Source: an uncultured Lachnospiraceae bacterium (GTDB taxonomy: Bacteria > Bacillota > Clostridia > Lachnospirales > Lachnospiraceae). From it: DNA of 64,000 bases. The notes beneath the pieces are model-generated. The model was not told where the DNA came from. It worked only from the letters and a program-made list of their open reading frames with translations, and made no database searches. Positions 37,729 through 46,781 of the stretch are shown here, piece by piece; position 1 is the first letter of the stretch; every line of letters begins with the position of its first letter. Location: contig CANQYY010000001.1 of the NCBI GenBank assembly GCA_947628225.1, positions 1 through 64,000 of the forward strand. Direction: 5' to 3'. The translations under genes were made by a program, and so were the position numbers.

Positions 37729-39090
37729 ATGAAAAAAAAGAAGTTGCTCATTGGCTGTATTATAGGTGGTGCGGTTTTTGCTGCACTGCTTGTTTTGTTT
37801 TTCCTGTCCAGTAAAGAGTTTTATATGGGCCGTTTTTCTCCAAGCGTAATGGTAAGCAACACGGATGTCAGCGCTATGACGGTAGAGGAAGCCGTAAATT
37901 CCATGAACCGTTCCGACGGCTTTTCCCTTGTGTTAAAAAAGGAAGATACCGATTACACGGTCGATATTTCTCAGGCTGTTTCCCGTGTCTTTAATAATTC
38001 CGAAGTGGAAAAATGCCAAAGGGAGCTTTCCTTTTTGGATTACTTATTCCACCGGGACGTAGTGCTTTCCCTGAAACCGGAATCCGCAAAGGTAGATCAG
38101 GTAAAACTGCAAAAGATACTGGAGCAAAAACTGCCAAAGCCGGTTTCTTATACGGCGGATGCGTACTTTGATAAAAATCTGAATCTGGTAAAAGAGATTC
38201 AGGGAGATGATATTAATTATAAAAATCTATTGTCCAGGGTAACCGGCGATATTACGGCGGGAAATGAATTGGAATATAACCTGAGTGATTTTTATAATCA
38301 TCCTCAGATAAAATCGACAGATGCTGCGATTGCTACGGCGGGTACGCAGATCAATGCTTATAAGAAAATGAAGATTACTTTTATGTTCGGCGAAAAGGAA
38401 GAGGTCATCGACAGTAATATGATATGCCGGCATTTATCCTTTGAAAATGGGAAATTGAAGCTGAAAAAAGGTTGGATCGATGAGTATGTGAGAAATCTGG
38501 GGAAAAAATATAATACATATGGAAAGACCCGGAAGTTTAAGTCCACAAAAGACGGTACCGTTACGATCCACGGCGGCATTATGGGCTGGTGGATTAACGA
38601 AACCGAAACGGTGAAAAAAATCAAAAAGCTTTTGTCCAAACAAAAATCCGAGGTGCTGGAGCCGATTTATCGAAATGTGGCGGCGCAGCACGGTAAAAAT
38701 GACATTGGAAATACCTATGTGGAGGTTTCCCTGAAAAGACAGCAGCTTTGGTATTACAAAAACGGCAAGAAGCTGATGACTTCTAAATTTGTATCCGGTC
38801 TTCCCACCAAGGACAGAGAAACCGTAAAAGGAGTGCATCAGATATTCGGAAAACAAAGGGACCGTTATCTCGGCACCATTGCGGTACAGGGCTATCATAC
38901 CCATGTAAACTACTGGATGCCGTTTAACTGGAGCGGTCAGGGACTTCACGATGCCGTCTGGAGGCATGGAAGGTTTGGGGGGAATATTTATAAGACAAAC
39001 GGCTCCCACGGATGTGTAAATCTGCCTTATGATGCTGCGAAGAAACTATATAATTATGTCAGCATCGGTACGCCGGTGGTAGTTTATTAA
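37729..39090 (+). CDS. L,D-transpeptidase (YkuD) with PG-binding-like domain
   Basis: Membrane-anchored cell-wall cross-linking enzyme of 453 residues. An N-terminal membrane helix (about 7-27) is followed by a putative peptidoglycan-binding domain of the type common in Firmicutes YkuD proteins (about 40-310) and the catalytic domain with YVEVSLKRQQLW and the active-site motif NGSHGCVNLPYDAA (His and Cys), ending IGTPVVVY. The ATG at 37729 has GGAGGG upstream; an earlier in-frame ATG at 37714 lies within that site. Its stop overlaps the convergent sirtuin gene by 4 bases. Confidence 0.92.
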   Translation: MKKKKLLIGCIIGGAVFAALLVLFFLSSKEFYMGRFSPSVMVSNTDVSAMTVEEAVNSMNRSDGFSLVLKKEDTDYTVDISQAVSRVFNNSEVEKCQRELSFLDYLFHRDVVLSLKPESAKVDQVKLQKILEQKLPKPVSYTADAYFDKNLNLVKEIQGDDINYKNLLSRVTGDITAGNELEYNLSDFYNHPQIKSTDAAIATAGTQINAYKKMKITFMFGEKEEVIDSNMICRHLSFENGKLKLKKGWIDEYVRNLGKKYNTYGKTRKFKSTKDGTVTIHGGIMGWWINETETVKKIKKLLSKQKSEVLEPIYRNVAAQHGKNDIGNTYVEVSLKRQQLWYYKNGKKLMTSKFVSGLPTKDRETVKGVHQIFGKQRDRYLGTIAVQGYHTHVNYWMPFNWSGQGLHDAVWRHGRFGGNIYKTNGSHGCVNLPYDAAKKLYNYVSIGTPVVVY

Positions 39091-39815
39091 AGGATAGGAT
39101 CAACGAGAAAAGATAATACTTTCCCAATCGGCTCGTGGATGATCAGGTCTGCCTGATTGTCCCGGCCGGTTTTGTCTTTATTGATAAGAACAAGTTTGTT
39201 TCCACGGTAATAGTCAATCAAACCGGCGGCGGGGTATACGGCGAGGGAAGTGCCGCCAATGATAAGCATATCGGCATTGGCAATGTAAGAAACGGCTTTT
39301 TCCAACAGATAGGAGTCCAGTCCCTCCTCGTAGAGAACGACGTCCGGTTTTATGATACCGCCGCATTCACAATGGGGAACCCCCTCCTGTGCAAGGATCG
39401 TTTCCAGAGAGTGAAAATGATGGCAGTTCATACAGTAATTTCGCAGGACGGAACCATGCAGCTCTAATACTTCTTTGCTTCCTGCTTTCTGGTGCAGCCC
39501 GTCAATATTCTGAGTAATGACAGCTTTTAATTTTCCCTGTTTCTCCAAATTGGCAAGAGCAATATGGGCCGGATTTGGCTTTGCCTCCTTAAATATCATT
39601 TTGTTGCGGTAAAACCGGAAAAATTCTTCGGTGTTTTCCATAAAAAAATGATGGGAAAGGATATGTTCCGGCGGATAATCATATTGCTGGTGGTATAGTC
39701 CGTCTACACTGCGAAAGTCAGGTATATTACTTTCGGTAGAAACACCGGCGCCGCCAAAAAATACAATATTATTACTTGCTTCAATCCATTCCTTTAACTG
39801 TGTTGTTTCGCTCAT
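39087..39815 (-). CDS. cobB: NAD-dependent protein deacetylase (sirtuin)
   Basis: Class III sirtuin that removes acetyl (or other acyl) groups from lysines with NAD. Motifs: GAGVSTESNIPDFRS, TQNIDGLHQKAG, the catalytic His in ELHGSV, and a zinc ribbon of four cysteines (CMNC and CEC-type pair). 242 residues, normal for bacterial Sir2. It is transcribed alone and convergent with the L,D-transpeptidase. Confidence 0.94.
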   Translation of the reverse strand: MSETTQLKEWIEASNNIVFFGGAGVSTESNIPDFRSVDGLYHQQYDYPPEHILSHHFFMENTEEFFRFYRNKMIFKEAKPNPAHIALANLEKQGKLKAVITQNIDGLHQKAGSKEVLELHGSVLRNYCMNCHHFHSLETILAQEGVPHCECGGIIKPDVVLYEEGLDSYLLEKAVSYIANADMLIIGGTSLAVYPAAGLIDYYRGNKLVLINKDKTGRDNQADLIIHEPIGKVLSFLVDPIL

Positions 39816-39847
39816 TATTTTCCCTCCTTGAGATAAATGCTGCTATA

Positions 39848-41512
39848 TTATTTCAGCCGATATACCTTGGTATAGAATGAATAATGCCATATTCCGTGCC
39901 GTTTAATTCGGCTTCGTAATCGGATGCGTATCTTTTTTTTGCCCCGTTTTCCGGATGCTTTCCGGGAATATTTTATGGAGCAGGAAGTTTTTTTGGTTGT
40001 TTTCTTTTTCTTCCATTTGCCCTGTCCATACCGGACATATAGGATTGTCTGGCTGCCGGGAGTTTCCTTTTTCCAGCGTATCTGATATTGTTTCTTTTTC
40101 TTTTTATACTTATATTTAATTTTTACGGGAGCTCTCGGTCTGCTCCATAATCCCCCGGTAACTCTTGGTGTTGCGGGCGGCGCAGGAGATTTTGAAACCG
40201 AAGGGGAAACCGGTTTAACGGTAGGAAGGATGGCGTCTGAGCTGACCGCCACTTCTTTTACGGCAAAGAGGGCGCCGCTGTCATTGGAATAATATAAGGT
40301 GCCGTCCTTTCCCGGCGCTATGCTGGACATACAGTATTGTTTTGCCTTTGCCGGAACAAACAGGGTTTCTGCTCTGCCGGAAACCGCAGTTTCATCATCT
40401 CTGATATAATACAATCCGCCCGGCGACGTATTACAGGAGAAATACACATACACTGTCTGGTGATTATCCTCACTGGCATAGCCGGCGCTTACAAGGGGAG
40501 AGGATTTTACCTCTCCGGCACATTTCACGGTATAGTGAAGTGAGAGGGAAGCGGCGTCAAAGACAGAAAGATAACCGCAGGAATCTGCGTAACTGCCAAT
40601 ATATAACCGTCCGTTCCAGATAGTGGGAGTGCTGGTGCAGTTATGGGATCTGCTGCCGGGGACAACGGCACAGGAATGTACTTCCTTTATCCTGCCATCC
40701 TTTGCAGCCGTTATCTGATACAGAGTGCCGTCATTGGCGGCAGTATACAGAGCGTCTGTTTCATTGTCATAAGTAATGCCTGCCCGTATCTGGGCAGTAT
40801 TGCTCAGGGCGCGGGTATCGTATACGGTATCCTCATAAAGACTGTGGGATACTAAAATTCCATTGTCGCCTGCAAAATAGAGGGCATCGCCATAGGAAAC
40901 CGCGCCGCTCCAATAATAACCGCCGGGGTGTTCCGTGTCCTGATAGCGCCATTTCGTATGTCCGGAGGATGCCTCCAGACAATAAAAGGTACCGGTAGTA
41001 GCGGCAGCGCCGGCCATGGCAGTAGTCCCGGCGTATAAATATCCTTCATGGTAATAGATCGTGGAAAGCGACTGACCGCCAAAGGCTTCGCTTTCCCATA
41101 CTGTTTTCATGGAAGAAGCCTGTATGCATTGGATTTTCCCGCCATTTAGGGGAATGTAGAGAAAATCATCCTGTAACAGCATATGGCAGACAGAATCCAT
41201 AGAGGAAGACAAGGTCAGCTTTCCTTTTATATTGCCCCGTAAATCCAGAGCATATAAAACATTCCGGTTTACAATATAAATGGCGGAATCCGTTATTACG
41301 GGGGAAGAATTACAGGAAGTTGGCAGCCCGGGGGCAGGAAAGGAGCGTGTCCAGATAGTTCCTCCCTTTTTCGTGTTAATAGGTGTTTTTTCCGATATTA
41401 CGTTAGCATGGCCCTGTCCGTATTCCTCCCGGAAGGTAGACCACGAGCATAAAAAAACCGCGGCGGCCATAATAAAAAATACAGATAAAATACTCCTTTT
41501 TTTCTTCTTCAT
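39848..41512 (-). CDS. exported PQQ-like beta-propeller protein
   Basis: 554 residues: signal peptide or anchor (about 8-24), a beta-propeller of about 350 residues built from PQQ-enzyme-type repeats (YALDLRGNIKG, YCLEASSGHTKWRY, SVFDAASLSLHY), a Pro/Ser-rich linker near 430-455, and a very Lys/Arg-rich C-terminal domain of about 100 residues. No catalytic residues are evident, so a binding or scaffold role is more likely than a dehydrogenase. It starts within the end of the upstream DUF4430 gene (4-base overlap), implying coupled translation. Confidence 0.8.
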   Translation of the reverse strand: MKKKKRSILSVFFIMAAAVFLCSWSTFREEYGQGHANVISEKTPINTKKGGTIWTRSFPAPGLPTSCNSSPVITDSAIYIVNRNVLYALDLRGNIKGKLTLSSSMDSVCHMLLQDDFLYIPLNGGKIQCIQASSMKTVWESEAFGGQSLSTIYYHEGYLYAGTTAMAGAAATTGTFYCLEASSGHTKWRYQDTEHPGGYYWSGAVSYGDALYFAGDNGILVSHSLYEDTVYDTRALSNTAQIRAGITYDNETDALYTAANDGTLYQITAAKDGRIKEVHSCAVVPGSRSHNCTSTPTIWNGRLYIGSYADSCGYLSVFDAASLSLHYTVKCAGEVKSSPLVSAGYASEDNHQTVYVYFSCNTSPGGLYYIRDDETAVSGRAETLFVPAKAKQYCMSSIAPGKDGTLYYSNDSGALFAVKEVAVSSDAILPTVKPVSPSVSKSPAPPATPRVTGGLWSRPRAPVKIKYKYKKKKKQYQIRWKKETPGSQTILYVRYGQGKWKKKKTTKKTSCSIKYSRKASGKRGKKKIRIRLRSRIKRHGIWHYSFYTKVYRLK

Positions 41513-42726
41513 GTCCGGTCACTCCATTTCTTTATTTTAATTCTTAAAATCCTGCCTGCCTTTCCGTAAAGGCGCCTGCCTCCTGATTTAACGTAAGCCG
41601 TTACCTTAATATAATAGACGCCCTTTTTGCGCTTAAAGGTAAACGTGGGTTTTTTTGTATCTGCCAGCTTTTTGTAGCCTTTCTTTTTCTTTTTTGATAT
41701 TGCGATACGGTAACCCGCCGCTTTCTTTACTTTTTTCCAGGTAAGTTTAACTGTTTTTTTCTTCTTCTTTGATTTTTTTACCACCGCTTTTATCGACTTC
41801 GGTTTAGCCGGAGCGGATATTGTTTTTGGCTTTTTTTCTTTTTTTACGCTGTCGGCAGGAGGGAAAGAAACAGACGGGGCGTTTCTTTTTGTCACGGTTA
41901 CGGTAGCGTACGGTCTGGAAATATCAGTGTGAATGCCATCTGCCGCTGTCCGATAGGCAGAAAGGACATAAGTACCGGGTGTGGAAATCGTAAGAAAAGC
42001 ATTTCCATTCTTATCCGTAGTCCCGGCGGCTATTGCGGTACGCTTCAGCGCCATACTGCCGGAGGAACCGGTAGAAGGAGAGGCGATAACCGAAGCGCCT
42101 TCTATTTTTTTTAATATCGCATTGCCGTTTTCATCATAACCAAGACCATTCAGACATACGCAGAACCGGCTCCCGGCAGAAACCCGGAAGGTAGTTTTGT
42201 CAAAGAAACAATAATTGGTTTCTACGACATCCGGCCATATGCCGCCGCTCCAAAGGCCATAAAAGACAACCGACTGCCGATCCTTTAATTCATAGGTATC
42301 CATAGATACGGAAGGATAGGTATTGTTCACGGCAAACATCCAGGAAACATTATCCTGCGTGCCGGCGGCAGGACTGCCATCGGAAATCCCGTCGGTAGAA
42401 ATTCCCGTTACAAATAGCCCATAGGAGGAACGGGAGGCGGTAATATAATTTTTCATTGTTTCTTCTGTAGCCCCTCGGTTTTCTATCATATATTTGGCAA
42501 GGGCGTGAAGCGGGGTTATAATATCCGTGGGAAGTCCGATGCCGTAATCTTTTTTGTCTGCTTCTGTCAGCGTTACCTGCACCGGGGGAATCAGAGTATA
42601 TTCATCCTGCTCCACACGGAGGGTAATGGTAAGGGTATCCGCCGCCTTTGCCACCGGACGGCATTCCCATGAAAGCGCCAGAGCAAAAATAAAAATCAGA
42701 AATAATAATATTTTCCTGCACCTCAT
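41509..42726 (-). CDS. exported DUF4430 and Fn3-like protein
   Basis: 405 residues with a signal peptide (1-27), a DUF4430-like domain (about 130-190, MFAVNNTYPSVSMDTYELKD), a central Ig-like region, and a Lys-rich fibronectin-III-like domain at the C-terminus (about 310-400). DUF4430 resembles the C-terminal domain of eukaryotic transcobalamin, hence the idea of a corrinoid-binding surface protein. It is divergent from an operon that also begins with a DUF4430 protein and encodes an ECF transporter. AAGGAGG precedes the ATG. Confidence 0.75.
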   Translation of the reverse strand: MRCRKILLFLIFIFALALSWECRPVAKAADTLTITLRVEQDEYTLIPPVQVTLTEADKKDYGIGLPTDIITPLHALAKYMIENRGATEETMKNYITASRSSYGLFVTGISTDGISDGSPAAGTQDNVSWMFAVNNTYPSVSMDTYELKDRQSVVFYGLWSGGIWPDVVETNYCFFDKTTFRVSAGSRFCVCLNGLGYDENGNAILKKIEGASVIASPSTGSSGSMALKRTAIAAGTTDKNGNAFLTISTPGTYVLSAYRTAADGIHTDISRPYATVTVTKRNAPSVSFPPADSVKKEKKPKTISAPAKPKSIKAVVKKSKKKKKTVKLTWKKVKKAAGYRIAISKKKKKGYKKLADTKKPTFTFKRKKGVYYIKVTAYVKSGGRRLYGKAGRILRIKIKKWSDRT

Positions 42727-42774
42727 AAAATATCCTCCTTCTGTTCACTCTCTTATGAAATAATACTTTTATCC

Positions 42775-42804
42775 ATTATAGCAAATAAAAAAAGTATTTG
42801 TCTA
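42775..42804 (-). promoter_or_regulatory. promoter for the DUF4430/beta-propeller operon
   Basis: Read on the minus strand: TAGACA, 18-base spacer, TATAAT, about 50 bases before the start of the 405-residue protein. Confidence 0.65.
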
Positions 42805-42818
42805 CTACCAAAAATACC

Positions 42819-42847
42819 TTGTACATTTCCTTTATATTTGTTAAAGT
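42819..42847 (+). promoter_or_regulatory. promoter for the DUF4430/ECF operon
   Basis: TTGTAC, 17-base spacer, TAAAGT; diverges from the minus-strand promoter 14 bases away. The 154-base region between the two operons shows no cobalamin riboswitch elements. Confidence 0.6.
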
Positions 42848-42880
42848 GGGAATAAAGCAAAGAATGAAAGAAGCGATAGA

Positions 42881-43669
42881 ATGCAGTGGAATAAAAAGTG
42901 GCTTATTCTGTGCGCCGCCGCTCTTATAGCGGTAGCCGGCGTCTTATTGGGAAAGGGAATCCGGCAGCAAACGACATCCACGCCGAAATTTGCCTCAGAA
43001 ACAGAGCTTGCCGTTCCGATTTCCGGCCCGGCGGCATCCCGGAGCGCAGCGGAAAAGAAAGAGAAAAACGATGCGCAAAAAACTTCTCCGCCCAAAAAAG
43101 AAGAGAAAGAAAAAAAATCTGCCGCTCCGGACAAAAGGGCAAATCCGATAAAGAAGGAAAATAAGAGCGGGCAAAAGCAGGAGAAAAGCCGGAAGAAAAA
43201 AACAGATAAAGAGAAAAAACCAACGGAATCCGGCAAAAGAAATGCCACACCGGTTCCGACACAGAAACCTCAAATCACGCCGGCGCCGACGCCAAAAAAT
43301 GAGGTTACCGTTCAGATCCAATGCCTCAGTATTATGGATCAGCGGAGTTTGTGGAAAGAGGGGATAGAGGAGATCATTCCCGCCTCCGGCGTCTTTTATT
43401 CCGGGACATGCAGTATAAAGAATAAGGATACCGCTTATGATGTCTTGAAAACGGTCTGTAAAAACAATAATATAGCGCTGGACAGCCAATATACCCCGCT
43501 TTATGGAACCTATTACATCCGCGGCATAGGAAATCTCTATCAATTTGATTGCGGCGGCGAGAGCGGCTGGAAATACTCCGTCAATGGAGTGGTACCGGGA
43601 GTTGGCTGCAGCGGATATCCGGTAAAAGCAGGAGATACGATTGTTTTTTTCTTTGATTGCCGGGTTTGA
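42881..43669 (+). CDS. exported DUF4430 protein with charged linker
   Basis: 262 residues: N-terminal signal/anchor (about 6-26), an unusually Lys/Glu-rich low-complexity linker (about 50-130) with a Pro/Thr stretch to 145, then a DUF4430 domain (about 147-262) ending in the typical YQFDCGGESGWKYSVNG and DTIVFFFDCRV. First gene of a four-gene operon with ECF transporter subunits, so it is a candidate extracellular capture protein for the transported vitamin. The ribosome site is weak (AAGAAG). Ligand not proven. Confidence 0.78.
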   Translation: MQWNKKWLILCAAALIAVAGVLLGKGIRQQTTSTPKFASETELAVPISGPAASRSAAEKKEKNDAQKTSPPKKEEKEKKSAAPDKRANPIKKENKSGQKQEKSRKKKTDKEKKPTESGKRNATPVPTQKPQITPAPTPKNEVTVQIQCLSIMDQRSLWKEGIEEIIPASGVFYSGTCSIKNKDTAYDVLKTVCKNNNIALDSQYTPLYGTYYIRGIGNLYQFDCGGESGWKYSVNGVVPGVGCSGYPVKAGDTIVFFFDCRV

Positions 43670-43699
43670 GGGGCGAATACGAAAAAAGGAGGGTATCGG

Positions 43700-44551
43700 A
43701 TGGATGCGTTTTCTAAATATCATCCGGCGGTGATCCTGTGCTATTATGTTGTGGCAGCGCTGACTGTCATTATAGGGAACCGCCCGGCGCTTTCTTTTAC
43801 CGCTCTGGTAATGGCGGCGCTGGCCTATGGCAGTGTTTCGGGCTGGAAAAAATGCTTGTATCAATCCCTTATCAGCCTGGGAGCCATGTTCTTGTGTGTA
43901 ATAATAAATCCCTTATTAAATCACAGGGGCGTGACGGTCCTTTTTGAGGCGGGGGAGATAAAGATTACCAGGGAGTCCGTATTGTATGGAGGGAATATGG
44001 CGCTTATGCTGTTCGCTTCGCTTTTTTTGTTTGCCTGTTTTAGCCATTATATGACATCAGAAAAAATTATGGCGCTGTTTGCCGGCAGATTTCCCTCGTT
44101 TTCGCTCCTTTTTTCTATGGTGCTGCGTCTGATTCCCAAGGTGGGGCGGGATTTCAAAGAGATGACGGCGCTGCATGGGAAAAAACCGGCCGTATATTCC
44201 GCCCTGATGGGAATCTTACTGGAAGAGTCACTAGAGAAGGGCTTATCCATGAAGAGCAGAGGCTATGGAAGGGGGATAAGAACCTGTTTTTACCGGAGGC
44301 GCTTGCGCCGGAAAGATATTGCGCTGTTGTTTTTTGCTCTCCTTACCGGGGCAGCGGCATTATGGTCTGCGGCGGGGAGCGGGGGAGCCGTACGTTTCTT
44401 TCCCAGCATACGGATCGAACCCTTACCGGTCTGGCAGTGGTTCGTATTCCCTTTATATTTTAGTGTTCCTTTAATACTGCGAGGAAAAGAGGAGATAGCA
44501 TGGTTATTGTCGAGGCGGAAAATTACCGGTTTACCTATCCGGAACAGTTAG
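43700..44551 (+). CDS. ECF transporter transmembrane subunit (EcfT/CbiQ-like)
   Basis: T component of an energy-coupling-factor vitamin importer, linking the ATPases to the substrate-binding S component. 283 residues, about five to six membrane helices, with an EcfT coupling motif in the SLEKGLSMKSRGYGRG region (Arg-Gly residues contact the ATPases). AAAGGAGGG precedes the ATG. The end overlaps the start of the ATPase gene by 52 bases. Confidence 0.85.
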   Translation: MDAFSKYHPAVILCYYVVAALTVIIGNRPALSFTALVMAALAYGSVSGWKKCLYQSLISLGAMFLCVIINPLLNHRGVTVLFEAGEIKITRESVLYGGNMALMLFASLFLFACFSHYMTSEKIMALFAGRFPSFSLLFSMVLRLIPKVGRDFKEMTALHGKKPAVYSALMGILLEESLEKGLSMKSRGYGRGIRTCFYRRRLRRKDIALLFFALLTGAAALWSAAGSGGAVRFFPSIRIEPLPVWQWFVFPLYFSVPLILRGKEEIAWLLSRRKITGLPIRNS

Positions 44552-46050
44552 AGCCGGCATTAGATCTTTCGGAATTAAAAATCGAAAAGGGCGACTTTAC
44601 TCTTTTAACCGGGGAATCCGGGAGCGGGAAGACAACCCTGCTGCGCCGTCTGGCAGGAGAGGATATCCTTCAGGGAAAAGAGGAGGGAAGGTTAAAAAAG
44701 ACATGCCAAAGCCATGCCTATGTGTGGCAGAATCCCTCCGCCCAGATTGTAACAGACAGCGTAAGCTATGAAATTGTATTTGGGCTTGAGAACATGGGAA
44801 TGGAGAAATCCCGGATGCAGCGGAGGCTGGCGGAGGTGGTTACTTTTTTCGGTCTGGAAGGACTTTTGGAGCGGGAGCCGATGAAGCTGAGCGGAGGGGA
44901 GATGCAGACCCTGAACGTGGCGGCGGCAGTCGCTATGGATCCGGAGCTTCTGCTGTTGGACGAGCCCTTCAGCAGGCTTGACCCGGTGGCCGCCCACAGG
45001 CTGGCAGAATTTCTGCGGCGCATACAGGAGGAGCTGGGGATTACGATTCTGATTGCCGAACAGCGGCTGGAGGATGTGCTTGCCCTGGCAGACCGGATGA
45101 TTGTAATGGAAAACGGAAAGATCAGGGCGCAGGGAACCCCGGAGGAGGTATTACAGGCACAGAAAGTCACAGAAAACATCAGTTACTTTCCCTCTTATGT
45201 AAAGCTGTACTATGAAATGTCGGGAGGGACAGGGTTCCATACCGTGCCGCTATCGGCAAAAGAAGCAAGACGATGGTTTGAAGCGGACTTTATTTCCGCC
45301 GGGGAAGAAAAGCCGGAAATACCGGATAGCCCAAAGGAAGAAATAATCGGTAAAGAGGTATGGTTCCGCTATGAAAAAAATTTGCCGGATGTATTACGGG
45401 GGTGCGATTTTTCCTTTCCAAAGGAAAGGATTACCTGTCTGTCCGGTGGAAACGGAAGCGGAAAAACAACCCTGCTTTTCCTGCTTTATGGCAGATATAA
45501 ACCGTATCATGGCAAAATAAAAAATATGCCGCAAAGCGTTTCCCTTTTGCCGCAGCAGTCAGAATATTTCAGCATCTGTGAATCCGTGGAAAAGGAATGC
45601 GCCCGCATTTCCGGAGCGAAGGAACTCGCCTGCCGTTTTGGATTACAGGAATTGTTTTCCAGAAATCCGGCGGATTTAAGCGGCGGAGAGCGGCAAAGAC
45701 TGGGACTGGCGCTTGCTCTGTCAAAGGAGGCGGAATGTTATTTTTTGGATGAGCCGACCAAAGGGCTGGATGCGGTGTCGAAAACTGTTCTGGGAGAGAT
45801 ATTGCAGGAATGGAAACAACGGGGAAAGACGATTTTGATTGTATCCCACGATATGGAATTTGCGGCCTGCCAGGCTGATTTCATGGCGTTGATGTTTCAG
45901 GGGAAGGTTGAGCTGATAACAGATACCAGAAGTTTCTTTGAGGGAAACCAGTTTTATACGACAAGCCTGAACCGCATCTGCCGGGGAGTGTCAGAACATA
46001 TTATAACACAGGAGGATGCGCCTATATATGCAAAGAAAAAATGTGATTAA
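44500..46050 (+). CDS. ECF transporter ATP-binding protein, two fused ABC domains
   Basis: Supplies ATP hydrolysis for the ECF importer. One polypeptide of 516 residues carries two ABC domains. The first has Walker A GESGSGKT, signature LSGGEMQ and Walker B LLLLDEPFS; the second has GGNGSGKT, LSGGERQ and CYFLDEPTKG. It thus replaces separate EcfA1 and EcfA2 subunits. GAGGAGATAGC precedes the ATG inside the T-component gene. Confidence 0.9.
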   Translation: MVIVEAENYRFTYPEQLEPALDLSELKIEKGDFTLLTGESGSGKTTLLRRLAGEDILQGKEEGRLKKTCQSHAYVWQNPSAQIVTDSVSYEIVFGLENMGMEKSRMQRRLAEVVTFFGLEGLLEREPMKLSGGEMQTLNVAAAVAMDPELLLLDEPFSRLDPVAAHRLAEFLRRIQEELGITILIAEQRLEDVLALADRMIVMENGKIRAQGTPEEVLQAQKVTENISYFPSYVKLYYEMSGGTGFHTVPLSAKEARRWFEADFISAGEEKPEIPDSPKEEIIGKEVWFRYEKNLPDVLRGCDFSFPKERITCLSGGNGSGKTTLLFLLYGRYKPYHGKIKNMPQSVSLLPQQSEYFSICESVEKECARISGAKELACRFGLQELFSRNPADLSGGERQRLGLALALSKEAECYFLDEPTKGLDAVSKTVLGEILQEWKQRGKTILIVSHDMEFAACQADFMALMFQGKVELITDTRSFFEGNQFYTTSLNRICRGVSEHIITQEDAPIYAKKKCD

Positions 46051-46726
46051 CGGTATTTTGCTGGGTTTGATCCTGCTGCTTTTATGGTATGGGATTTTTG
46101 TGCTGCGGGGAAAAGATTATTATTACATCAGTCTGGGGATTATGCTGACAGGCATCATCGGTTTTTTACTGAGTTTTGAAAAAAGCCGTCCTACGGTGGC
46201 GCTTTTAACCATGATTGCCACTCTGTGCGCCGTAGCAACCGCCTCCCGCATTGTATTCTTTTTTTTGCCGCAGATAAAGCCCATGGCGGCGATTGTGATT
46301 ATTGCCGGAGCCGCCTTTGGCGCGGAAACCGGGTTTATTACGGGAGCGGTCAGCGCCTTTGTGTCTAATTTTTACTTCGGGCAGGGCTCGTGGACTCCCT
46401 TTCAAATGTTTGCCATGGGGCTGATCGGTTTTCTTGCCGGGCTTTTCTTCCGGAAAAAAAAGAGCCGGCTGCCGGTTATGTTATACGGATTTTTTTCTGT
46501 CATAATATTATACGGCGGCATTGTAGATCTGAATACCTTGTTTTTTGCCGCAAAGGAGCCGACGCCTGCCCTCGTGCTTGGCGTATATGCCAGCGGTTTT
46601 CCCTTTAATCTGTTATACGGGGCAGCAACGGCGTTTTTTCTTTTTTGGCTCTACTTTCCAATCCTGAACCGACTGGAGAGGATACAAAAGAAGTATTCGC
46701 TCATTGACAAGGAGGAGAAAAAATAG
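46028..46726 (+). CDS. ECF transporter S component
   Basis: Small, very hydrophobic membrane protein of 232 residues with about six helices, following the T and A components, so it is the substrate-specificity subunit. The region GAAFGAETGFITGAVSAFVSNFYFGQG, read in parts, is a typical S-component helix pair. The start overlaps the ATPase gene; ATG 46028 is chosen, with AGGAGG 12 bases upstream, over the ATG at 46016 that abuts the ribosome site. Substrate not determinable by eye; a corrinoid is suggested by the DUF4430 neighbours. Confidence 0.8.
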   Translation: MQRKNVINGILLGLILLLLWYGIFVLRGKDYYYISLGIMLTGIIGFLLSFEKSRPTVALLTMIATLCAVATASRIVFFFLPQIKPMAAIVIIAGAAFGAETGFITGAVSAFVSNFYFGQGSWTPFQMFAMGLIGFLAGLFFRKKKSRLPVMLYGFFSVIILYGGIVDLNTLFFAAKEPTPALVLGVYASGFPFNLLYGAATAFFLFWLYFPILNRLERIQKKYSLIDKEEKK

Positions 46727-46732
46727 TATAGT
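46704..46732 (+). promoter_or_regulatory. sigma-A promoter for degV
   Basis: TTGACA, 17-base spacer, TATAGT, overlapping the last codons of the S-component gene. Confidence 0.75.
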
Positions 46733-46781
46733 AGTCAGTATTATGAGAAGCTTGCGGACGCCGCAGGAAAGGGATGCTGAT

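Noticed and set aside
42727..42880. Cobalamin riboswitch between the DUF4430 operons
   Set aside because: The gap is short, fully used by two opposed promoters and leaders, and lacks recognisable B12-box sequence.
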